Shown: piece after piece, positions 1 to 10,609 of the stretch | How the letters are laid out: the number at the start of each line of letters is the position of its first letter | How positions within the stretch are numbered: the first letter of the stretch is position 1 | Assembly (NCBI GenBank): GCA_015499995.1 | Contig: JADNRV010000001.1 | Span: forward strand, 558,001 to 622,000 | From: Flammula alnicola | Taxonomy: Eukaryota; Basidiomycota; Agaricomycetes; Agaricales; Strophariaceae | Reading direction: 5' to 3' | DNA: 64,000 nt | Notes under the pieces: model-generated | What the model saw: the letters and a program-made list of their open reading frames with translations, nothing else | Databases searched by the model: none | Told to the model about the DNA's origin: nothing | Translations under genes and position numbers: made by a program

Positions 1-776
1 GACATGGGTCATCGCGATTTCCGCGATCGCGCCAGAGATGAATACAATAATCGGCGGGCCGAAGGAAGATTAGGTATTGACCACAATCTGGATCTAGTCT
101 CTACAGAGATACGTTTAATGACAACCTATCTTCTTTCCTATTTTACTTTCCAGTGCCCGCCCAACTTACTTGTACGACATTGGACGAGCAAATGGGGAAA
201 TCGGTGAGCATGGGACTCCTCCCTAGTTATTACTCTGGAGAAATTCCAACGGAATGCTCAATATTTCGTCGTTGCACAGTTCAATATTCTCTGGTTGAAT
301 CCCAACAACCACGATACATTTCCTCCTGGGCTTATAGATGCGTTAACCCTCCATAGCAATCTTGTCGTAATTCCTGAGCGTCAAGGAGATTCAATTCAGA
401 ATCGGCTGCGAAAACAAATGCACGCCGATGCTTTGCAGCCCATCAACGACGATGCGGATCTCACAAAGGGAAGCGCGGAGAAGATGAAGTCATCCGTACC
501 TGCTGAAGATCAATTTCCCCTTGAACTTCTGGAAGAAGCGACTCAATTCCTCCGTCTCCAGGTTCGTGGATCTCCAATTCAGATAGGGTCCGGAGATTGT
601 CGTGCATGTTTACTAACTTCATTCTGTTTTCTGCAAAGGCACAAGATCGCCTTCATCTCGTGCTCTCGTATCTCCGCTACAAACATGCCTATTGTTTTTG
701 GTGTGGTGTCAAATACGAGAACGAGGAAGAGATGCAAAATCAATGTCCCGGACCTAAGGAAGACGACCATGACTAA
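1..776 (+). CDS. G-patch domain protein 11-like (DUF4187), 3' part
   Basis: Partial gene; the N-terminal G-patch lies upstream of the window. Exons 1-73, 154-203, 280-561 and 639-776 join in frame with GT-AG introns and end at TAA 774-776. The visible part starts with the Arg-rich stretch FRDRARDEYNNRRAEGRL, followed by TLDEQMGK. The last exon carries the DUF4187 signature: LSYLRYKHAYCFWCGVKYEN, then QNQCPGPKEDDHD at the extreme C-terminus. The CxxC and CPG cysteines are present. This order (RNA-associated G-patch, coiled-coil, C-terminal DUF4187) is that of GPATCH11/CCDC75. Family members are nuclear, and G-patch proteins generally bind RNA or activate DEAH helicases; the exact role here is inferred. 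The 282-nt third exon holds a charged linker with little conservation that I recognise. Confidence 0.88.
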
Positions 777-1304
777 ACCAATGTCCTTTCTCCGTTTCCG
801 GACGACACGGGTATGGTTGCAAAGGGCCCAGGAGCCATTTGGGGGTGCTATCCATCCAGTTCCGGTCCTTACTCCGTGCATTATGTAGCACTGACCTAGT
901 TACGGCTCACGTTTAAAAGCCCTCCATTTCTGGGGTATCCGTATGTATGAGTCCCTTGATTGTATTTCGGTGTGTTACCGTGTCTACACGATATGTACAA
1001 TGAAAGATGGGATTGGTGCCTAGATATGTGCAGATAGAGTGTTCCTGGGTTGGACAAAACGACTATGAGAAGCAAGAAAAATTCAAAAGGTTATCAAAAG
1101 GTACGGTAAACGAGTGCGGTGGAAATGCAGATAAAAAGCGAGCAGCCCCAACAAAGATAAAGAGCGTGGTGGGAACAGAAACAAAATGCAACAGCCGAAT
1201 TTTGGTTGATGTGATGGTTACAAGTCCAAGGTATGGTTCCATGCAAATGCAATCTAATGTACAGAGAAATAAAACAAAGACGAACAGGCAAGCTTCTCCA
1301 GCGC
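777..1304. other. Intergenic region between convergent genes
   Basis: Spacer of 528 bp between the 3' ends of the G-patch gene (+) and the Ser/Pro-rich gene (-). Presumably two 3' UTRs. I see no gene, repeat or RNA gene in it. Confidence 0.5.
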
Positions 1305-2187
1305 TTAAGCCGTGATGTCAAAAACTTGCTTTCGCCGAGAATGATGATTCCTGACTTCGCTGGATCGAGGAGGCGTAGATATCCTGGTTCCAGTGCGCCT
1401 GCGAATGAAGCGGTAATAATCGGTACCCTCGGAGCTATCTACAAGAGGTTCGACGCGAATTGCTGGCGAAGAATCTGCCATGTCGGCGTCGGACGTCGGG
1501 GTATTTGGGAAGGAATCTGAGCTCGCCGAATGCGGGAGGAGCACTGGGAGGCTGGGTATAGAGAACGGCATCGTATCGGGCGAGGACGACTCGTATCCAC
1601 TGTCCCGGTTAAATGTAGGCGAGGTTGGTGAGGTGCCGGGTGTCTTGCGGCGGACATAGGTGGAGATTGGAGTGTCGGCTGCGAGATCGCTCGATGAACC
1701 GTAGATGTTAATGGTGAGTTTATTGCGGTATCGTCGCGGACGAGACGATGTAGGACGGGTAGGTATGAAGAACGTCTAGTAGCGCGGTGATATTAGATAT
1801 ATCTCAAAATAGACGCATCATCCAGGAACACATACTGCACTTAAGGGAGAAGATTCGGAAGAAGATGAAGCGGAAGACAGACTTCCCCTTCTCCTGGTGA
1901 AAGGCTGTTCAAAGGTATGAGTTGCCTTCATTGACAACTACGAGATAGCAACATACCACAGCAGGAGAGTATGGCGAATATCGCGAAACGCGGTGCCGAG
2001 AAGCCACTTCCCTAAGAGAAGGGCTAGAGCTGGACCTGGTAGGACCGTTCATGCTTCCGACTGAGCGCGGTGAGCCAGGAGATGAAGGTGGTACTGGTGA
2101 AGGAGATCGCTCAACAACGGGATCTGCTGTGGTCTGCTCCAAGCCCAGCGAAGCCATGAGTTCTACGAAGGAAGGCAGGGAGGCCAT
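1305..2187 (-). CDS. Hypothetical Ser/Pro-rich protein, 256 aa
   Basis: Three exons on the minus strand, 2187-1957, 1904-1836 and 1775-1305, join in frame through GT-AG introns of 52 and 60 nt and give 256 residues. I do not recognise a family. The start MASLPSFVELMASLGLE is an ordered, hydrophobic patch. It is followed by a long disordered region rich in Ser, Pro, Arg and Thr, with many SP/TP sites (SPSPVPPSSPGSP, TPGTSPTSP). Such composition suits a regulated scaffold or transcription-related protein phosphorylated by proline-directed kinases, but that is inference. There is no signal peptide or membrane segment. The intact three-exon frame and consistent splice sites support a real gene; the function is unknown. 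Confidence 0.75.
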
Positions 2188-3466
2188 CTGTTCCAGATAT
2201 TAAAAAGAAAGTGAAGATAAGAATGAACGGAATGAGGGAAGGGCAACGAGCAACCTTGAAAACTCTCAAGCAAAAATGAGTCCATCTATAAAGGCGTCGT
2301 TTTTTACCTTAGAGACAGCCCACGGTTATGTTGTCAAGAGATGAGGTTACAATTATCACGGCGTGCAGGCTACACCTTGGTCGTAAAGACTAAAAACGGT
2401 CACCAGTATCAATAACGGTCGGCAAGGTGATGCATCTTTCTGCTTTCGGAACTACTACCAGGATAAATAAATCGGTTTCGTTCCTCTCAACAAGGTGGAT
2501 ATCCGATATATGTGTTGGTGCCTCGGTGGAATGGTTGCTGACCGCTGGTGCTCTTCGGACTATCGCCAGAAACACAAGTCGTTAACGTTCAGACGCGGGA
2601 CACAATAACGGCAGGTCACCTTCTCAAGACGAAACAAAAGATACCGGCACCAGTTCGTATCACCAGTCAATGTAATGTCACAAAAGGCTTTCTTGTGAAC
2701 TCTGGTTTCCAACAACGTCAAGTCTGCAAGTCTTTCAGCCATCACCTTGTTGAGCATTCTTGTCGACAAAGGCGTCGGAAGCCGCAAAAAATGGACTCCC
2801 GCCACAGCCTCACTGTAGAGACACAACGGGTCCCTTCCAGACATACAAATATATTCTTGTGGGAGTGGATACTGCGTACACGAGTTATCGATCAGCTGTA
2901 AATCAACTGTCCAAGTGAATGCGACCTCGCATTCTGATTGAGAAAGCAATAGCAACAAACGGCACGCAAGTGTCTTGTCAATTCTGTAACAAATATGACA
3001 TCAGTATCAAGACAGTCCAAGTTCTTTTGCTTAGTGAAAACCATGGCCAAGGGAGTCGCTGTCGCGATGATTTATTCTCTCGGCTCGGACGACAAGACAC
3101 GCCTTAGCAGGAGATCCAGAGAATCTGTCACGTCGTTTATCTCCGAGTAGAAAGCTTGTTTCAACATCCCGAGAGGGTTTATCCCCTCAAGCCGTACACA
3201 TGTTACAAACGGATGTTACGATGGATGTTACGACGATAACTTACGACGGCTGTTGCAACATGGGGGCCATTGACTGTCGACTAAGGCCTACCAAGGCACA
3301 CACTTTAAAGTTGAGGGATTACATATGCATTGTTTGGCTAATCAATAGTAAATAAATATAGTAGCACAGCCATGAATTCTAATTTCCCTGCTTGTGACTG
3401 TTCTACATTCAACGACGAGCTTTCGCTGCTTCGACTCATCCGTATACTTACTCAATACCAGCCACT
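2188..3466. other. Intergenic, with one unsupported minus-strand ORF
   Basis: About 1.3 kb between the divergent Ser/Pro-rich gene and RPB12. It contains a 132-codon minus-strand ORF (2560-2958) whose Cys-rich product I do not recognise and for which I could not build a spliced gene. It should hold the promoters of both neighbours. Near 3205-3260 there are loosely repeated GATGTTACGA-like words. Nothing else is supported. Confidence 0.4.
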
Positions 3467-3789
3467 ATGAATCAACAGCAGCAGGGACCTCCGACCAATT
3501 CTGGAGCATCGCAGTCTTATTCGTTGCCGCGAGAGTCAATGGAATATCTTTGCGCAGGTGCGAATTTACCTCCTTGTTTTTACAATCTTTGTAATCATTT
3601 TTTCCTCCTATACCGTCTCAGATTGCGGTGCCAAGAATGAAATAAAGCCACGAGAACCTATTCGCTGCAGAGAATGCGGTCATCGTATCATGTATAAGAA
3701 GCGTACGAAGCGAAGTCAGTGTTGTCTTGCGTTATGGATGTCCTTGAAACTCACTTGTTATTACAGTGGTGCAATTTGAAGCACGGTGA
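3467..3789 (+). CDS. RPB12: RNA polymerases I, II and III subunit RPABC4 (Rpb12)
   Basis: Smallest shared subunit of nuclear RNA polymerases I, II and III; it helps join the Rpb3/Rpb11-type assembly platform to the core. Exons 3467-3557, 3622-3714 and 3767-3789 encode 68 residues, normal for the family (about 58-70). The N-terminus is a short Gln/Ser-rich tail starting MNQQQQGPP. The conserved core has two zinc-binding CxxC pairs: CADC, with its intron inside the Asp codon, and CREC. It continues [12 protein letters not shown] and ends MVQFEAR, as in essentially all eukaryotic Rpb12. The second intron splits the Met codon of RMVQFEAR. The start was chosen because it is the only ATG that gives the usual length before the first CxxC. 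Confidence 0.96.
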
Positions 3790-4768
3790 TCGCTTAGGCA
3801 TACCGAGACTCCTCCAAATTGAGACGCCATTCCCCAGTTCCGATTGCCATACAAACATCCTATGATTGGCTCCTTCCTCTCTTATTCTGTCCCGAGCCAA
3901 TGTCAAGGTAGTTTTTGAACCCTTCGTCGCATCGTGACCTTATACTTACCGATACACTGCGCCACACTCCAAGTCCCGCGCACACTTTCATAAGGTTTCT
4001 CCAGGTCCGGCATTCAAGCAATCATCCATACTGTCTTCTCTTCATTCCTCTCCTGCCGATGCCCTTGACACTAAAAGACGGCACCAAGATCTTGCCTTTT
4101 CACCTTCTCGTCACCATGAATCTCCTCCGCCCACCGAATATTGATGTACAAATGTTTAGAACGAACGTTGCAATGCACTTCGTTCCGCAATCTCTATAAG
4201 CAGCTGGCTCTGCAAGTTGAGAAGCAAGTTGAATACACGTTTTAAGAGACGTTGCGACCATAGCTTCTAAGTATAGCGCAAGTCCATCATTTCTTTCGAT
4301 GAGAACTAACTCAGTTGATCGTCAAGTCCACTAGTCTGTCGGTGACCACATCAACGACCTATGTCTTCCCTTGGAAGCAATTGACTTGAGAATGACGATG
4401 TTGGACCTCGCTAAACAATCCGATGGTCAGTCACGATGACGAACAACATGTATCCTAGAGGCGAAATTTTGCAGACTGTCTCCATTAAAATTCAAAGTTT
4501 TCCGTGATCATAGAACTGTGTTAGTTGAGAAGAGCGTTACATGTGTCCGAGTCCATCGTCTACATATAAGTAGACTTCAAAGTTTACTGAATCACAACGT
4601 GCTCGTGGCACTTACTTAAGCTTATTCTTGGCGTTGATAAGATCAGATAAGATACGCACATAAAAAGCTGTGCAAATTATTTGTGTTGAAGGATATTTGG
4701 CCTTGGCGGCCGACCTTGTGTCAGGGGATTTCTGCCTTCGTAATAGCTTTCATCCAATCATCCAAAAC
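3790..4768. other. Intergenic region
   Basis: Spacer of 979 bp between RPB12 and the bZIP gene, both on the plus strand. It should contain the bZIP promoter. No open frame with coding character and no repeat were recognised. Confidence 0.4.
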
Positions 4769-6604
4769 ATGCCTGAAGGACATGAATCACGGTTAAGAGA
4801 GCGGAGCGTATCTGGCGACTACGTTCGTGTCTGGATTTTAGCAGTCATTGTTGCTCACTAATTTCATTGTCTTACAGGATACTGACTTCGAATCGCATGC
4901 CGGAGACGCTAATCCTCCAGGTAAGCCTGGACGGAAGAAAAATCCGAAGTGAGTTCCTTGCTTTATAATATTGTTCCGGGTTTCATCGTCATTTCCCCCT
5001 TCACCTCCAGCTCGCAGGCTGCGCGACGTGACCAGAATCGCATTGCTCAGAGAGAGTTCCGCTTGAGAAAGCAACAACGGGTTAGTTTCTATGCTCTGTC
5101 CGATCCATCGGCTCACCAGTTGTGTACGGCAGATACGGGACTTGGAGGCTCGTGTCGAGATTCTTTCTGGTGGCAAAGATGAAGCTCTGGGCGAAATGCG
5201 CAATATGCTGAAGGGTTTGTGGTATAGTTTCACCAAGAAAGCTTGATGCTTATCTTATATTTGGCGATATAGACTTGATGGCAGAGAACCAAACCCTTCG
5301 GAATTTGCTGCGAAGTTTGGCATCATTCATTGGAGAGGGTGCCGGTGGTGTGCTTCCGAAACTTGGCTGGGACCTCGGAGATTTCAATGATTTTATCAAC
5401 AAGTCGGAGACCGATACGGCTTGGGAAGGGTTTAATAGAAGAAAAAAGGGACAGAATGGGGAAAGTGAAAGTTCCAACACAAACACTTCTATATCTCAAG
5501 CTCCAAAGCGATCTGCTGAAGGCGATCAAGTCGGGCCTCGTTCTAAAAAGCCTCGCAACGACGACAACGATACTGATAAAAGCCAAAACGGATTCTCCAT
5601 GCTAGTCCCGATGCCCGCCTCGTCTATTCCGCCTCCACCTCTGTACCCTCCAGCTCCCCGACCCGAACGCAATGGAATGTTTTCGGAGCTCATGCGAGGC
5701 TCTAATGGTTCTCCGATGTTCATGCAGTCGCCTGCTACGACAAGTTCATCTCAGTATCCTGGTGCTGGAGGTTCGAACCTCGATGGATATCAGTCGACCT
5801 ACTTGCCCGCAGTTAACATTAATATGGACCAACGTGTGCCGTCATCACCGTACGACTCTCCATCTTCTGGTTCTGTTACTCAGCAACGAGTTCAGCTGCC
5901 CAACGATGGCAACGTTTCTGACGATATTGAACACGATGATGACCCGAAGAAGAACGAGGCATATAAATTAATCCAGTGCGCGGTACCTTGCTGGATGTGA
6001 GTCTAATTGCTAACTCGTTAATTTAGTTATCACCTTGAAAACTACAAACGGAATTCTTCATATTGCCTTCCCGCCTCTCTCCGACCTACCATTGTGCAAA
6101 GGCAAGTCATTACATTAACCTACGGCTTCTGGCTTGCTAATTGAAACATTAGAACTATCCCTCATGGTACATATATATTCCTGACACCGATGCGTTCAGC
6201 GTTCAGTACTAATAATTTTTCAGAGAGCGTGGTCGACGGCGTTCTGCACCCGGAATTGCGGGATCGCATGATTTTACTTCGGCGTACGGACCCATATCCT
6301 CTTGCCCTAGCGACACACTAACAATTAGCAATACAGAGCGGTTTGAACTTGCTGACTGTCTAATGGATTTTCGCCAGTCGGTTATCATTCATGGAGACGA
6401 CGTACTAGCCCATAGCAATTGGGAAGTTGGCGAGAAATTTATTAGGAAGTATAGGTGAAGAACTTCGCGATCTTTATATGACTTCTGCTAATCCTCTTTA
6501 GTTTCCTCATTGACGCCCCTGTGCTGAAAATTGCAAATCGCTGGAGGCGCGAAAGAGGGGAGCCAGAGTTGGTTCTACCCGATGAACGCTCAGGCGCTGC
6601 CTAA
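4769..6604 (+). CDS. bZIP transcription factor with C-terminal DUF3425
   Basis: Ten exons (4769-4822, 4878-4948, 5011-5080, 5133-5214, 5273-5975, 6027-6101, 6153-6166, 6224-6283, 6337-6454, 6502-6604) give 449 residues. The basic region is around residues 40-65: PGRKKN, then SQAARRDQNRIAQREFRLRK, with the N-x-x-A-Q-x-x-F-R pattern of fungal Yap/Pap1-type bZIPs. A leucine zipper follows (LEARVEILSG to NMLKDLMAENQTLRNLL). The middle is Ser/Pro/Asn-rich and disordered. The C-terminal 130 residues match DUF3425 (YHLENYKRNSSYCLP, IHGDDVLAHSNWEVGEK, NRWRRERGEPEL). This two-domain layout is common in fungi, for nuclear regulators of stress or secondary metabolism; the target genes are unknown. Intron 6 is GC-AG (GCAAGT donor at 6102) and exon 7 is only 14 nt. 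The start at 4769 has no upstream in-frame competitor that I could splice. Confidence 0.9.
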
Positions 6605-6747
6605 CGTTTAAATGGGCATACTTTGGGACTTTTTGCTACTGCAAGCAATAGTGTATATATAGAGTTCATTGTTACAGGTTATCTGTGCGATATTATTTGT
6701 ATCGATAGCTACAAGAGTTATAATAAACTTACCTATCTAAATCGAAA

Positions 6748-7099
6748 TCACCAAGAGGCTTTGTGAACACCAGGAAGTTCACCTGCCAGAGCCTTCAGGC
6801 GGAATTGGAACTGTCGAGAGGTTAACAGGACAACGCGCAAAACCAACATCATTACATACCCTTGACAGACCGAACTCTGAAATCACACCCCGTCCCCTTC
6901 CAGACTCAACGCAACGATTTTTAACTGTGGTGGGACGCGTGTACCTCCCGAAGGTGTTCAATTGAAGTTGCGCATGATGACGAACTTGGGGTGACAGTGT
7001 TTCGTTTCGGGCAACATATAGATATGCTCTTCGAGCAATTTCGTTGGCACGAACGCCGTGTCGAGCCTTGATGTCTCGTATTACTCGAGCACTGGGCAT
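6748..7099 (-). CDS. MRP2: Mitochondrial small-subunit ribosomal protein uS14m (Mrp2)
   Basis: Component of the mitochondrial ribosome small subunit. Two exons, 7099-6860 and 6810-6748, encode 100 residues. Diagnostic motifs of the S14 family are clear: RDIKARHGV, ARNETLSPQVRHHAQLQLN, TRPTTVKNRCVESGRGRG and ISEFGLSR, with C-terminus FRLKALAGELPGVHKASW. Zinc-binding cysteines are absent, as usual for mitochondrial S14. The start used is the Met of MPSARVIRD. An in-frame ATG at 7225 would add 42 residues but would crowd the divergent neighbour. A further 5' exon cannot be excluded, because some fungal orthologues have a short leader. The gene is divergent from the small membrane-protein gene at 7337, with a 237-bp shared promoter. 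Confidence 0.92.
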
Positions 7100-7336
7100 A
7101 CTTGTGACTGAAAGATGGTCAAGCCGTTTCTCGTGGGAAGCAGCAAAAGTTGAAAGCTGTTGGGCAACAATCACAAATACGGTGTAAATCGGAAACCGCT
7201 CGACGCCTACTTTGCTCTCAAACATCGACTGGCAATCGAGTAACGGCTGGGGAACTCAACGACGATATGGATATATGTTAGGTATTTAATGAATATCTTG
7301 GACTCTCTTCCATGCTTCATGTTTTCTAGACAGAGA

Positions 7337-7576
7337 ATGTCCATCCACAAAGTTCTTCGTCTGACCCAACGTCGCGCATTCGTTTCATCCCTTTTTGGCC
7401 TCACATTTTTCGCCGCATGTTTAACGGTCTCAGCATCCAACATCCTCCCTTGCCCTGTACGACCAGACCGTACACGTTTTTCAGATAGCAATGTCGCAGG
7501 AACGCCGATGAAAGGTGGCGAGGTGAAGGTGATGAAACGACCGCGCAGGTGGATCGAGGAAAAAGTTCCACAATGA
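7337..7576 (+). CDS. Small single-pass membrane protein, 79 aa
   Basis: Intronless ORF; the start at 7337 is preferred (MSIHKVLRLTQRRAF), with an alternative in-frame ATG at 7289. A basic N-terminus of about 14 residues precedes one hydrophobic segment (about residues 15-33, SSLFGLTFFAACLTVSAS). Then comes LPCPVRPDR and a basic tail that includes RPRRWIEEK. The layout (positive N-terminus, one membrane span, short hydrophilic tail) resembles small mitochondrial inner-membrane assembly factors, and the gene shares a divergent promoter with mitochondrial uS14. That location is inference only, and I cannot name a family. The C-terminal RRWIEEK-like ending gives the impression of a conserved fungal small protein. 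Confidence 0.6.
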   Translation: MSIHKVLRLTQRRAFVSSLFGLTFFAACLTVSASNILPCPVRPDRTRFSDSNVAGTPMKGGEVKVMKRPRRWIEEKVPQ

Positions 7577-7744
7577 CCACTCAAATCCACACAAATCAAC
7601 GCAGATTTCAACATGCAATCTATCACTACTACGCCGCCGTACTCAATGGATGATAAACCCGGGTCAAAGATGGCAGAGGGTCAAAACATTTTCAAATGTT
7701 TATGGGGTGTTTAATAGAAATACAACAGTAATTGTACAACGCAA

Positions 7745-10609
7745 TTAATCGTGTTCGCTGGCTCCACGTCCTGCACTCTCCTGATTCCGATAGTGTTCTT
7801 CCTGCTCTGCACGAGTTCCTCTGTTTCAACATCAGCTCAGAATTTCAGAAAGATTGGAGTGTAATGACATACGGTAGTGGGCTTTCTTGGATCGGCACGC
7901 ATGCAAGAAAACCTAAGAATGTGATAGCGGCTTGGCAAATAAAAACGACGCGTAAGGCGTCCGCGTAAGAGGCCACAGCAGCTTTTTGCAGATGTGGCTC
8001 TAATGTGGGTATAATCTGCGCTGTATGTCTTTTAAAAGCTCAGTTGTCGTGGCAAGACTGACATATTGAGACACCATACTGAATCGCATATATAATCTAA
8101 GATGGTCATCGCATTTTGTCTATCATTCTGGACGTAAAGTGACTCACCTGTGCTGAACCTGGTCCTTGAATTCGTTCCCGCAGCTTTTGCAACAGTACGG
8201 CCTGGAGGATTGTACCACTTAAGCTGACGCCAAGTACTTGCCCCGTAGTTCTGAAGAGGTAAGTAACTGGAGGAGAGGTGTTAAATTAAAATTCATACTT
8301 TATTGTCAGCAGGACCACGTACTTCCGGTAGCAACAGCCATGTCTTCTTTGTAAACGCCAGCAATCATTGCCTGACACGAGGCATATTCAGACAACAAGG
8401 ATGGGTCATTTACAGCGACAAAACCCACAATCAATGTACTCGTTATGAAGCTAGCCATTCCGAATCCCTGAGGGACGAGATCAAACCAGAGATGGAAAGC
8501 CGACGAGTTCTCGTTCCAACGACTTGCGAAGACACTCGCGAGAATGCTCATACCCGAAGATACCAGAGTCAGCGTGTACAGTTTCCCCGTTCGTCGCATG
8601 AGCCTGGATATGTTTAAGAGTGACTTGGCAGATAGTAGGACTAATGAAAGAACTCACCAGCCCGCGAAGACACTGCCAGTGGAGAGAGCAACCTGGGCCA
8701 GTCAGAATGAATAAAATACACACAACTTGGGGGTAGCTCACGGAATGCGGTAACAAGTGAAGACCTTGGAATGTAAAGTAAGGCATGAACGTTTGATGGC
8801 TGATTATATAAACAAGACGTACCAGCCACTGCAGCGGAGTTCAGCCTTACGGCAGAAAAATACTAGAATTCTGCTTAGGCAACAGGCTCACTGGCTTTCG
8901 AAGGTAACTTACTAGAGGAGCGTTATAAAGCTAGAGGAGACCAGGGTTACTAGACGATTTGTAGATGTGCAATAGTTACACTTACCATGGAAAAAGCAGA
9001 CATGCTAGTTAAAAGATTGGAAACCGAAACAGCCAGGGGTGTCCTTTGGGTTATGAGGCGTAATGGCATGACAGGGTATGGTGCCCAATATTTTTCGGCC
9101 AAAACAAAGAGGAAACCAAATACAACGCTTGCAGTTAGAAGCCCAAAGACAAATGGATTTGACCACGCCATATCCTCCGTTGATTTAAGACTGAATCCCA
9201 GAAGAAGGCAGCCGACTGCTCCAACGAGGGTTAGGGAACCAAGAAAGTCGATACGACGTAACTTGTCCGACAACCTCTGACTTTGAACTTCATCCGAAAG
9301 CTGGATATTAACCTTAGTCGCTACCAAGACGAAACTGAATATTAGCACGGGTGTCTGTGTTAAAATTAGCATGCAGCACAATGAATCGAGAACACGGATC
9401 AACGAACCTGCATGTAGAACGCGCTCCGCCTAAAGGAAGTAATTTTAGAGTTGTACACTCTTCGATCATCAACAAACGCACCATCCAAACATGTCGTTCA
9501 CCCAGCCACCGAGGGGTCCACCTAAACCTGCGCCCAGACCGAACAATCTGGGATGATGTTCATTTAACCTTTCTCGCGTGACATTTTCTGCCAATACGTA
9601 CATGTTGGCCATGCCTTGGTATAAGCCTCTTTGTTTCCTGCGGAGAGATTCAATACATTACGGCTCCATTTCTCAACAAATCAGCTTACAGTGGAATCAA
9701 GTCCGTCACGGCAACGCTAGATACTGCACAAACACGTCGGTTAGGGCTCAACTGCAGCACAAAAAATCCCATGTGATGTTCACCTGTCATCATGCTAAAA
9801 TTTTACGCGCAATTAGATGGGGGCGAGACTATAATAGAAAATGCAGGAAAGGATTGACTGAAAACGGACTGACCCTCCACCTCCCATACCCGCCACAGCG
9901 CGGGCGGCTATGAGCGTATTCATTGATGGAGCTAGGCCGCAGAATATCGTGCCAGAAGCTGTCATGGTTAGAGGTTAATTAATGGGCGCTTGGGTGAAGA
10001 AGTGTGGGCGCACCAAAAAGTGATAGGGCTAACAACATTGCCCCTTTGCGACCAAGAATATCAGCCAATCGTCCTAATTGGGAGGTCAATCCATCTCATT
10101 CGTATGACGGAATATGCTCCACTCACCATATAAAGGTGTAAAGCAGCATACGGACAACAGGTAGGATGTGCCAATGTATGATGATTGATTGGATGCCTTG
10201 AATTCGCTCCCAATCGGTGATAGCAGAGTAGCAACGACGGTTCCTGTTGAAAACATTTAATGTAGACCAGTATAGAGTAATTCAAACCCTTGCCATCAAA
10301 AGCGCCCAAAAAAACGGCCGACCACAAGCCCGCGAGGATCCAGCGAATGTCAGTTTTTGAAAAATTATTGATTGGTGGGGCGTCGTCTGGTTCGGAATTG
10401 GTTGGGGAGGGCGGACTAGGGTTGACGTCATCCGTAGAGTGGTATGAAGGAGGCCTCTCCGCGAGTAGCGAACTTGTCTCTATAGAAGAAGGCCTGCGCT
10501 CTACGGACATCGGTAGGTATTCAGGAATCCGGGACGTTGATGACTTCAGCTTTATAGTTTCCTGGGGTCGTCGCGCTGTTGTTTCCGTGCCCGTCCGTGA
10601 CAAATGCAA
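7745..10609 (-). CDS. MFS transporter, vacuolar basic amino acid/drug type (Fnx1/Vba-like)
   Basis: Major facilitator of about 600 residues in 20 exons, running from ATG 10609 (alternative ATG 10510, MSVERRPSS) to TAA 7745-7747. After a Ser/Pro-rich cytosolic N-tail come the family motifs: WSAVFLGAFDG, TVVATLLSPIGSEF in TM1, GRLADILGRKG (motif A), RAVAGMGGGG then MMTVSSVAVTDLIP, and LFGLGAGLGGPLGGW. The later membrane spans run to LQKAAVASYADALRVVFICQ. This pattern matches DHA2-type H+ antiporters, especially the fission-yeast Fnx1/budding-yeast Vba group that moves basic amino acids into vacuoles. Drug export is the alternative. Exon 5 is only 11 nt (9784-9794) and exon 11 is 18 nt (8913-8930). 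The first intron looks GC-AG (10293-10244). The boundary near 8090-8030 is the least certain. Confidence 0.88.

Noticed and set aside
2560..2958. 132-codon minus-strand ORF with several Cys residues
   Set aside because: No recognisable motif, no splice partners, and AT/GC pattern like the surrounding intergenic DNA. Probably chance.
5768..5790. GGTTCGAACCTC resembling a tRNA B box
   Set aside because: Lies inside the bZIP coding exon and lacks the rest of a tRNA.
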